Source: Prosopocoilus inquinatus (Eukaryota > Arthropoda > Insecta > Coleoptera > Lucanidae). From it: a DNA stretch of 64,000 nt. Where the stretch lies: NCBI GenBank assembly GCA_036172665.1, contig JAYKNF010000029.1, positions 248,001-312,000 of the forward strand, written 5' to 3'. The notes under the pieces are model-generated. The model did no database searches and was not told the DNA's origin. It worked only from the letters and a program-made list of their open reading frames with translations. Below, in pieces: positions 53,756 to 64,000 of the stretch. Position numbers and translations under genes: made by a program. The first letter of the stretch is position 1, and every line of letters begins with the position of its first letter.

Positions 53756-56700
53756 CGAAACAACACGCATTAGCGTTGTTCCTGTGATGTATCTAATCGA
53801 TACTTACTCATCTATCATGTTATTTGACGTTTCGATGGACTCCAGTAACTCTAATGTGAGAAACGAAATTTTCGGACGCAGCAGAAGCTGGAAATAGTTT
53901 TAAACGAAACAACACGCATTATCGTTGTTCCTGTGATGTATCTAATCGATCCTTACTCATCTAGCATGTTATTTGACGTTTGGATGGACTCCAGTAACTC
54001 TGATTTGAGATACAAAGTTTTTGGACGCAGCAGAAGCTGGAAATAATTTTGAACGAAACAACACCTATTAGCGTTGTTCCTGTGATGTATCTAATCGATC
54101 CTTACTCATCTATCATGTTATTTGACGTTTCGATGGACTCCAGTAACTCTAATGTGAGATACGAAGTTCTCGGACGCAGCTGAAGCTGGAAATAGTTTTA
54201 AACGAAACAACACGCATTAGCGTTGTTCCTGTGATGTATCTAATCGATCCTTACTTATCTATCATGTTATTTGACGTTTGGATGTACTCCAGTAACCCTG
54301 ACGTGAAATACGAAGTTCTCGGACGCAGCAGAACCTGGAAATAGTTTTAAACGAAACAACACGCATTAGCGTTGTTCCTGTGATGTATCTAATCGATCCT
54401 TACTCATCTATCATGTTATTTGACGTTTGGATGGACTCCAGTAACCCTGACGTGAGATACGAAGTTCTCGGACGCAGCAGAAGCTGGAAATAGTTTTAAA
54501 CGAAACAACACGCATTAGCGTTGTTCCTGTGATGTATCTAATCGATCCTTACTTATCTATCATGTTATTTGGCGTTTCGATGGACTCCAGTAGCTCTGAT
54601 GTGAGATACGACGTTTTTTGAGGCAGCAGAAGCTGGAAATAGTTTTAAACGAAACAACACGCATTAGCGTTGTTCCTGTGATGTATCTAATCGATCCTTA
54701 CTAATCTATCATGTTATTTGGCGTTTCGATGGACTCCAGTAGCTCTGATGTGAGATACGACGTTTTCGGACGCAGCAGAAGCTGGAAATAGTTTTAAACG
54801 AAACAACACGTATTAGCGTTGTTCCTGTTATGTATCTAATCGATCCTTACTCATCTATCATGTTATTTGACGTTTGGATGGACTCCAGTAACTCTGATGT
54901 GAGATACAAAGTTTTTGGACGCAGCAGAACCTGGAAATAGTTTTAAACGAAACAACACGCATTAGCGTTGTTCCTGTGATGTATCTAATCGATCCTTACT
55001 CATCTATCATGTTATTTGGCGTTTCGATGGACTCCAGTAGCTCTGATGTGAGATACGACGTTTTCTGAGGCAGCAGAAGCTGGAAATAGTTTTAAACGAA
55101 ACAACACGCATTAGCGTTGTTCCTGTGATGTATCTAATAGATCCTTACTCATCTATCATGTTATTTGACGTTTGGATGAACTCCAGTAACCCTGACGTGA
55201 GATACGAAGTTCTGGGACGCAGCAGAACCTGGAAATAGTTTTAAACGAAACAACGCGCATTAGCGTTGTTCCTGTGATGTATCTAATCGATCCTTACTCA
55301 TCTATCATGTTATTTGGCGTTTCGATGGACTCCAGTAACTTAGATGTGAGATACGAAGTTCTCGGACGCAGCTGAAGCTAGAAATAGTTTTAAACGAAAC
55401 AACACGCATTAGCGTTGTTCCTGTGATGTATCTAATCGATACTTACTCATCTATCATGTTATTTGACGTTTCGATGGACTCCAGTAACTCTAATGTGAGA
55501 AACGAAATTTTCGGACGCAGCAGAAGCTGGAAATAGTTTTAAACGAAACAACACGCATTATCGTTGTTCCTGTGATGTATCTAATCGATCCTTACTCATC
55601 TAGCATGTTATTTGACGTTTGGATGGACTCCAGTAACTCTGATTTGAGATACAAAGTTTTTGGACGCAGCAGAAGCTGGAAATAATTTTGAACGAAACAA
55701 CACCTATTAGCGTTGTTCCTGTGATGTATCTAATCGATCCTTACTCATCTATCATGTTATTTGACGTTTCGATGGACTCCAGTAACTCTAATGTGAGATA
55801 CGAAGTTCTCGGACGCAGCTGAAGCTGGAAATAGTTTTAAACGAAACAACACGCATTAGCGTTGTTCCTGTGATGTATCTAATCGATCCTTACTTATCTA
55901 TCATGTTATTTGACGTTTGGATGTACTCCAGTAACCCTGACGTGAAATACGAAGTTCTCGGACGCAGCAGAACCTGGAAATAGTTTTAAACGAAACAACA
56001 CGCATTAGCGTTGTTCCTGTGATGTATCTAATCGATCCTTACTCATCTATCATGTTATTTGACGTTTGGATGGACTCCAGTAACCCTGACGTGAGATACG
56101 AAGTTCTCGGACGCAGCAGAAGCTGGAAATAGTTTTAAACGAAACAACACGCATTAGCGTTGTTCCTGTGATGTATCTAATCGATCCTTACTTATCTATC
56201 ATGTTATTTGGCGTTTCGATGGACTCCAGTAGCTCTGATGTGAGATACGACGTTTTTTGAGGCAGCAGAAGCTGGAAATAGTTTTAAACGAAACAACACG
56301 CATTAGCGTTATTCCTGTGATGTATCTAATCGATCCTTACTCATCTATCATGTTATTTGGCGTTTCGATGGACTCCAGTAGCTCTGATGTGAGATACGAC
56401 GTTTTCGGACGCAGCAGAAGCTGGAAATAGTTTTAAACGAAACAACACGTATCAGCGTTGTTCCTGTGATGTATCTAATCGATCCTTACTCATCTATCAT
56501 GTTATTTGACGTTTGGATGGACTCCAGTAACTCTGATGTGAGATACAAAGTTTTTGGACGCAGCAGAAGCTGGAAATAGTTTTGAACGAAACAACACGTA
56601 TTAGCGTTGTTCCTGTGATGTATCTAATCGATCCTTACTGATCTATCATGTTATTTGGCGTTTCGATGGACTCCAGTAACTTTGATGTGAGATACGAAGT

Positions 56701-59700
56701 TCTCGGACGCAGCTGAAGCTAGAAATAGTTTTAAACGAAACAACACGCATTAGGGTTGTTACTGTGATGTATCTAATCGATCCTTACTTATCTATCATGT
56801 TATTTGACGTTTGGATGGACTCCAGTAAGTCTGATGTGAGATACAAAGTTTTTGGACGCAGCAGGAGCTGGAAATAGTTTTAAACGAAACAACACGTATT
56901 AGCGTTGTTCCTGTGCTGTATCTAATCGATCCTTACTCATATATCATGTTATTTGGCGTTTCGATGGACTCCAGTAGCTTTGATGTGAGATACGACGTTT
57001 TCGGACGCAGCAGAAGCTGGAAATAGTTTTAAACGAAACAACACGTATCAGCGTTGTTCCTGTGATGTATCTAATCGATCCTTACTCATCTATCATGTTA
57101 TTTGACGTTTGGATGGACTCCAGTAACTCTGATGTGAGATACAAAGTTTTTGGACGCAGCAGAAGCTGGAAATAGTTTTGAACGAAACAACACGTATTAG
57201 CGTTGTTCCTGTGATGTGTCTAATAGATCCTTACTTAGCTACTATGTTATTTGAAGTTTGGATGGACTCCAGTAACTCTAATGTGAGATACGAAATTTTC
57301 GGACGCAGCAGAAGCTGGAAATAGTTTTAAACGAAACAACACGCATTAGCGTTGTTCCTGAGATGTATCTAATCGATCCTTACTTATCTGTCATGTTATT
57401 TGACGTTTAGATGGACTCCAGTAACCCTGACGTGAGATACAAAGTTCTCGGACGCAGCAGAAGCTGGAAATAGTTTTAAACGAAACAACACGCATTAGCA
57501 TTGTTCCTGTGATGTATCTAATCGATCCTTACTTATCTATCATGTTATTTGACGTTTGGATGGACTCCAGTAACCCTGACGTGAGATACGAAGTTCTCGG
57601 GCGCAGCAGAAGCTGGAAATAGTTTTAAACGAAACAACACGTATTAGCGTTGTTCCTGTGATGTATCTAATCGATCCTTACTCATCTATCATGTTATTTG
57701 ACGTTTGGATGGACTCCAGTAACTCTGATGTGAGACACAAAGTTTTTGGACGCAGCAGAAGCTGGAAATAGTTTTGAACGAAAGAACACGAATTAGCGTT
57801 GTTCCTGTGATGTATCTAATCGATCCTTACTCATCTATCATGTTATTTGGCGTTTCGATGGACTCCAGTAACTTTGATGTGAGATACGAAGTTCTCGGAC
57901 GCAGCTGAAGCTGGAAATAGTTTTAAACGAAACAACACGCATTAGCGTTGTTCCTGTGATGTATCTAATCGATCCTTACTTATCTATCATGTTATTTGGG
58001 GTTCGATGGACTCCAGTAACTTAGATGTGAGATACGAAGTTCTCGGACGCAGCTGAAGCTAGAAATAGTTTTAAACGAAACAACACGCATTAGCGTTGTT
58101 CCTGTGATGTATCTAATCGATCCTTACTCATCTATCATGTTATTTGACGTTTCGATGGACTCCAGTAACTCTAATGTGAGAAACGAAATTTTCGGACGCA
58201 GCAGAAGCTGGAAATAGTTTTAAACGAAACAACACGCATTAGCGTTGTTCCTGTGATGTATCTAATCGATCCTTACTCATCTATCATATTATTTGGCGTT
58301 TCGATGGAATCCAGTAACTCTGATGTGAGATAAAAAGTTTTTTACGCAGCAGAAGCTGGAAATAGTTTTGAATGAAACAACACGTATTAGCGTTGTTCCT
58401 GTGATGTATCTAATCGATCCTTACTCATCTATCATGTTATTTGGCGTTTTGATGGACTCCAGTAACTTTGATGTGAGATACGAAGTTCTCGGACGCAGCT
58501 GAAGCTAGAAATAGTTTTAAACGAAACAACACGCATTAGCGTTGTTACTGTGATGTATCTAATCGATCCTTACTTATCTATCATGTTATTTGACGTTTGG
58601 ATGGACTCCAGTTAGTCTGATGTGAGATACAATGTTTTTGGACGCAGCAGGAGCTGGAAATAGTTTTAAACGAAACAACACGTATTAGCGTTGTTCCTGT
58701 GCTGTATCTAATCGATCCTTACTCATATATCATGTTATTTGGCGTTTCGATGGACTCCAGTAGCTCTGATGTGAGATACGACGTTTTCGGACGCAGCAGA
58801 AGCTGGATATAGTTTTTAACGAAACAACACGTATTAGCGTTGTTCCTGTGCTGTATCTAATCGATCCTTACTCATCTATCATGTTATTTGACGTTTCGAT
58901 GGACTCCAGTAACTCTAATGTGAGATACGAAATTTTCGGACGTAGCAGAAGCTGGAAATAGTTTTAAACGAAACAACACGCATTAGCGTTGTTCCTGTGA
59001 TGTATCTAATCGATCCTTACTTATCTATCATGTTATTTGACGTTTGGATGGACTCCAGTAACCCTGACGTGATATACGAAGTTCTCGGACGCAGCAGAAG
59101 CTGGAAATAATTTTAAACGAAACAACACGTATTAGCGTTGTTCCTGTGATGTATCTAATCGATCCTTACTCATCTATCATGTTATTTGACGTTTGGATGG
59201 ACTCCAGTAACTCTGATGTGAGATACAAAGTTTTTGGACGCAGCAGAAGCTGGAAATAGTTTTGAACGAAACAACACGTATTAGCGTTGTTCCTGTGATG
59301 TATCTAATCGATACTTACTCATCTATCATGTTATTTGGCGTTTCGATGGACTCCAGTAACTTTGATGTGAGATACGAAGTTCTCGGACGCAGCTGAAGCT
59401 GGAAATAGTTTTAAATGAAACAACACGTATTAGCGTTGTTCCTGTGATGTATCTAAACGATCCTTACTTATCTAACATGTTATTTGACGTTTGGATGGAC
59501 TCCAGTAAGTCTGATGTGAGATACAAAGTTTTTGGACGCAGCAGGAGCTGGAAATAGTTTTGAACGAAACAACACGTATTAGCGTTGTTCCTGTGATGTA
59601 TCTAATCGATCCTTACTCATCTATCATGTTATTTGGCGTTTCGATGGACTCCAGTAGCTCTGATGTGAGATACGACGTTTTCGGACGCAGCAGAAGCTGG

Positions 59701-60607
59701 AAATAGTTTTAAACGAAACAACACGTGTTAGCGTTGTTCCTGTGATGTATCTAATCGATCCTTACTCATCTATCATGTTATTTGACGTTTGGATGGACTC
59801 CAGTAACCCTGACGTGAGATACGAAGTTCTCGGACGCAGCAGAAGCTGGAAATAGTTTTAAACGAAACAACACGTATTAGCGTTGTTCCTGTGATGTATC
59901 TAATCGATCCTTACTCATCTATGATGTTATTTGACGTTTAGATGGACTCCAGTAACTCTGATGTGAGATACGAAATTTTCGGACGCAGCAGAAGCTGGAA
60001 ATAGTTTTGAACGAAACAACACGTATTAGCGTTGTTACTGTGATGTATCTAATCGATCCTTACATATCTATCATGTTATTTGACGTTTGGATGGACTCCA
60101 GTAACTCTGATGTGAGATACAAAGTTTTTGGACGCAGCAGAAGCTGGAAATAGTTTTGAACGAAACAACACGTATTAGCGTTGTTACTGTGATGTATCTA
60201 ATCGATCCTTACTTATCTATCATGTTATTTGACGTTTGGATGGACTCCAGTAAGTCTGATGTGAGATACAAAGTTTTTGGACGCAGCAGGAGCTGGAAAT
60301 AGTTTTAAACGAAACAACACGTATTAGCGTTGTTCCTGTGATGTATCTAATCGATCCTGACTCATCTATCAAGTTATTTGACGTTTGGATGGACTCCAGT
60401 AACTCTGATGTGAGATACAAAGTTTTTGGACGCAGCAGAAGCTGGAAATAGTTTTGAACGAAACAACACGTATTAGCGTTGTTCCTGTGATGTATCTAAT
60501 CGATCCTTACTCATCTATCATGTTATTTGACGTTTGGATGGACTCCAGTAACTCTGATGTGAGATACAAAGTTTTTGGACGCAGCAGAAGCTGGAAATAG
60601 TTTTGAA
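53756..60607. repeat. 46-monomer HOR (6,852 bp), copy 2
   Basis: Adjacent second copy, including the same 11-monomer internal duplication (53.76-54.8 and 55.39-56.43 kb). That nested duplication is therefore older than this one. Private differences are GATGTGTCTAATAG near 57214, GAGACACAAAG near 57732 and GGATATAG near 58805; they are sparse. The match stops near 60607-60620, where CACGTATT continues in place of CACGCATT and a TTAGCTACTATG monomer follows. There is no third copy. Confidence 0.92.
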
Positions 60608-63035
60608 CGAAACAACACGTATTAGCGTTGTTCCTGTGATGTATCTAATCGATCCTTACTTAGCTACTATGTTATTTGACGTTTGGATGGACTCCAGTAA
60701 CTCTAATGTGAGATACGAAATTTTCGGACGCAGCAGAAGCTGGAAATAGTTTTAAACGAAACAACACGCATTAGCGTTGTTCCTGTAATGTATCTAATCG
60801 ATCCTTACTCATCTATCATGATATTTGACGTTTGGATGGACTCCAGTAACTCTGATGTGAGATACAAAGTCTTTGGACGCAGCAGAAGCTGGAAATAGTT
60901 TTGAACGAAACAACACGTATTAGCGTTGTTCCTGTGATGTATCTAATCGATCCTTACTCATCTATCATGTTATTTGACGTTTGGATGGACTCCAGTAACT
61001 CTGATGTGAGATACAATGTTTTTGGACGCAGCAGGAGCTGGAAATAGTTTGAAACGAAACAACACGTATTTTCGTTCTTCCTGTGCTGTATCTAATCGAT
61101 CCTTACTCATATATCATGTTATTTGGCGTTTCGATGGACTCCAGTAGCTCTGATGTGAGATACGACGTTTTCGGACGCAGCAGAAGCTGGAAATAGTTTT
61201 AAACGAAACAACACGTATTAGCGTTGTTTCTGTGATGTATCTAATCGATCCTTACTCATCTATCATGTTATTTGACGTTTCGATGGACTCCAGTAACTCT
61301 AATGTGAGATACGAAATTTTCGGACGCAGCAGAAGCTGGAAATAGTTTTAAACGAAACAACACGCATTAGCGTTGTTCCTGTGATGTATCTAATCGATCC
61401 TTACTTATCTATCATGTTATTTGACGTTTGGATGGACTCCAGTAACCCTGACGTGAGATACGAAGTTCTCGGACGCAGCAGAAGCTGGAAATAGTTTTAA
61501 ACGAAACAACACGTATTAGCGTTGTTCCTGTGATGTATCTAATCGATCCTTACTCATGTATCATGTTATTTGGCGTTTCGATGAACTCCAGTAACTTTGA
61601 TGTGAGATACGAAGTTCTCGGACGCAGCTGAAGCTAGAAATAGTTTCAAACGAAACAACACGCATTAGCGTTGTTACTGTGATGTATCTAATCGATCCTT
61701 ATTTATCTATCATGTTATTTGACGTTTGGATGGACTCCAGTAAGTCTGATGTGAGATACAAAGTTTTTGGACGCAGCAGGAGCTGGAAATAGTTTTAAAC
61801 GAAACAACACGTATTAGCGTTGTTCCTGTGCTGTATCTAATCTATCCTTACTCATCTATCATGTTATTTGACGTTTCGATGGACTCCAGTAACTCTAATG
61901 TGAGATACGAAATTTTCGGACGCAGCAGAAGCTGGAAATAGTTTTAAACGAAACAACACGCATTAGCGTTGTTCCTGTGATGTATCTAATCGATCCTTAC
62001 TTATCTATCATGTTATTTGACGTTTGGATGGGCTCCAGTAACCCTGACGTGAGATACGAAGTTCTCGGACGCAGCAGAAGCTGGAAATAGTTTTAAACGA
62101 AACAACACGCATTAGCGTTGTTCCTGTGATGTATCTAATCGATCCTTACTTATCTATCATGTTATTTGACGTTTGGATGGACTCCAGTAACCCTGACGTG
62201 AGATACGAAGTTCTCGGACGCAGCAGAAGCTGGAAATAGTTTTAAACGAAACAACACGTATTAGCGTTGTTCCTGTGATGTATCTAATCGATCCTTACTC
62301 ATCTATCATGTTATTTGACGTTTGGATGGACTTCAGTAACTCTGATGTGAGATACAAAGTTTTTGGACGCAGCAGAAGCTGGAAATAGTTTTGAACGAAA
62401 CAACACGTATTAGCGTTGTTCCTGTGATGTATCTAATCGATCCTTACTCATCTATCATGTTATTTGGCGTTTCGATGGACTCCAGTAACTTTGATGTGAG
62501 ATACGAAGTTCTCGGACGCAGCTGAAGCTAGAAATAGTTTCAAACGAAACAACACGCATTAGCGTTGTTACTGTGATGTATCTAATCGATCCTTATTTAT
62601 CTATCATGTTATTTGACGTTTGGATGGACTCCAGTAAGTCTGATGTGAGATACAAAGTTTTTGGACGCAGCAGGAGCTGGAAATAGTTTTAAACGAAACA
62701 ACACGTATTAGCGTTGTTCCTGTGCTGTATCTAATCGATCCTTACTCATCTATCATGTTACTTGACGTTTCGATGGACTCCAGTAACTCTAATGTGAGAT
62801 AAGAAATTTTCGGACGCAGCAGAAGCTGGAAATAGTTTTAAACGAAACAACACGCATTAGCGTTGTTCCTGTGATGTATCTAATCGATCCTTACTCATCT
62901 ATCATGTTATTTGACGTTTGGATGGACTCCAGTAACTTTGATGTGAAATACGAAGTTCTCGGACGCAGCTGAAGCTGGAAATAGTTTTAAATGAAACAAC
63001 ACGTATTAGCGTTGTTCCTGTGATGTATCTAAACG
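60608..63035. repeat. Return of middle-domain monomers
   Basis: The variants match the 21-23 kb region about 40 kb away in order. GTATTTTCGT at 61066 pairs with 21289, GGATGGGCTCC at 62026 with 21951, and GATGTGAAATACG at 62940 with 22865 (last two spacings 40,075 bp, 269 monomers less 6). Inside it a 6-monomer repeat (894 bp) is marked by GTTACTGTG at 61673 and 62567. Private changes include CCTGTAATG near 60782, CTCATGTATC near 61554 and GACTTCAGTAAC near 62329. Confidence 0.8.
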
Positions 63036-64000
63036 ATCCTTACTTATCTATCATGTTATTTGACGTTTGGATGTACTCCAGTAACCCTGACGTGAAATAC
63101 GAAGTTCTCGGACGCAGCAGAACCTGGAAATAGTTTTAAACGAAACAACACGCATTAGCGTTGTTCCTGTGATGTATCTAATCGATCCTTACTCATCTAT
63201 CATGTTATTTGACGTTTGGATGGACTCCAGTAACCCTGACGTGAGATACGAAGTTCTCGGACGCAGCAGAAGCTGGAAATAGTTTTAAACGAAACAACAC
63301 GCATTAGCGTTGTTCCTGTGATGTATCTAATCGATCCTTACTTATCTATCATGTTATTTGGCGTTTCGATGGACTCCAGTAGCTCTGATGTGAGATACGA
63401 CGTTTTTTGAGGCAGCAGAAGCTGGAAATAGTTTTAAACGAAACAACACGCATTAGCGTTGTTCCTGTGATGTATCTAATCGATCCTTACTAATCTATCA
63501 TGTTATTTGGCGTTTCGATGGACTCCAGTAGCTCTGATGTGAGATACGACGTTTTCGGACGCAGCAGAAGCTGGAAATAGTTTTAAACGAAACAACACGT
63601 ATTAGCGTTGTTCCTGTTATGTATCTAATCGATCCTTACTCATCTATCATGTTATTTGACGTTTGGATGGACTCCAGTAACTCTGATGTGAGATACAAAG
63701 TTTTTGGACGCAGCAGAACCTGGAAATAGTTTTAAACGAAACAACACGCATTAGCGTTGTTCCTGTGATGTATCTAATCGATCCTTACTCATCTATCATG
63801 TTATTTGGCGTTTCGATGGACTCCAGTAGCTCTGATGTGAGATACGACGTTTTCTGAGGCAGCAGAAGCTGGAAATAGTTTTAAACGAAACAACACGCAT
63901 TAGCGTTGTTCCTGTGATGTATCTAATAGATCCTTACTCATCTATCATGTTATTTGACGTTTGGATGAACTCCAGTAACCCTGACGTGAGATACGAAGTT
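63035..64000. repeat. Partial copy of right-domain HOR at window edge
   Basis: Follows 54246-55211 at a spacing of 8,789 bp (59 monomers less 2). GGATGTACTCC occurs near 63070 and 54281, CTTACTAATC at 63487 and 54698, CCTGTTATG at 63613 and 54824, and CTAATAGATCC near 63923 and 55134. The match continues to the last base, so the HOR and the array run out of the window. The final monomer starts at 63910 and is cut after 91 bp. Confidence 0.85.

Larger units (their letters stand above)
1..64000. repeat. Satellite DNA array, ~149-bp monomer
   Basis: The whole window is head-to-tail copies of one unit, phased here (arbitrarily) to start at TCCTGTGATG. Unit starts at 1, 150, 300 and 449 give a period of 149 with occasional 1-bp slips. 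The last full unit ends at 63909, so about 429 monomers fit with a net loss of about 12 bp. All are in one orientation, and I saw no interruption by unique DNA, transposon or microsatellite. Best conserved are GGACTCCAGTA, CGCAGC and AACGAAACAACAC. The most variable part is the middle third. The consensus has 57 G+C in 149 bases. Such arrays are typical of eukaryotic centromeric, pericentromeric or subtelomeric heterochromatin. The species and chromosomal location cannot be told from the sequence. No stretch over 300 bases holds a gene; every gene-free stretch is this satellite. Confidence 0.98.

Noticed and set aside
1..64000. CRISPR-like array of regular repeats
   Set aside because: There are no spacers. 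The whole 149-bp unit is repeated with point variants and there are no cas genes.
1..64000. rRNA, tRNA or other structured RNA gene repeated in tandem
   Set aside because: The monomer shows no cloverleaf, no A and B box pair at proper spacing that I could recognise, and no rRNA-like segment. Variation hits all middle positions without visible compensation.
1..64000. Transposon or insertion breaking the array
   Set aside because: I followed the monomer phase through the window and saw no unit longer than about 150 bp and no foreign segment or target-site duplication.

Overview
The whole window is one uninterrupted satellite DNA array. A monomer of about 149 bp (38% G+C in the consensus I wrote out) is repeated head to tail, always in the same orientation, from base 1 to base 64000. 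That is roughly 429 complete monomers plus a 91-bp partial one at the right edge. I found no unique sequence, transposon insertion, inversion, RNA gene, CRISPR array or credible coding region. The longest open frames are 66 codons and are accidental. A tandem repeat of this kind and length points to eukaryotic heterochromatin (centromeric, pericentromeric, subtelomeric or similar). The sequence does not let me name the species or say which of these locations it is.

The information lies in how monomer variants are ordered. Recurrent classes differ at linked sites, for example TTTGACGTTTGGATGG versus TTTGGCGTTTCGATGG, and AACTCTGATG, AACCCTGACG, AGCTCTGATG, AACTTTGATG, AAGTCTGATG or AACTCTAATG in the middle of the unit. 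Strings of these variants recur as higher-order repeats (HORs). Left domain (1 to about 20.7 kb): a 27-monomer HOR of 4,020 bp in two almost identical copies, a shortened third copy, a re-occurrence of the window's first 2.1 kb at 10,723, two copies at a 25-monomer spacing (3,726 bp) and an 8-monomer tandem duplication (1,192 bp). Middle domain (about 20.7 to 34.6 kb): a different variant mixture with a 30/31-monomer spacing (4,469 and 4,618 bp), overlapped by a 21-monomer tandem duplication (3,129 bp). Right-middle domain (about 34.6 to 46.9 kb): a 16-monomer duplication (2,383 bp), a re-used 2-kb block and a 13-monomer spacing (1,937 bp). Right domain (about 46.9 to 60.6 kb): a 46-monomer, 6,852-bp tandem duplication, each copy holding an older 11-monomer duplication (1,639 bp). 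The last 3.4 kb returns to middle-domain variants and then to right-domain variants, and the window ends inside a HOR copy.

Nothing here forms a pathway or operon. The pattern fits repeated unequal exchange and segmental amplification at several scales. Small features shared by monomers are an 8-bp-arm dyad at the unit end, a weak CENP-B-box-like match in one class, an almost universal ATCGAT site, and variant sites that often look like CpG decay (CG versus TG or CA). Coordinates of HOR edges are by eye and good to a few tens of bases; spacings were measured between shared rare variants.
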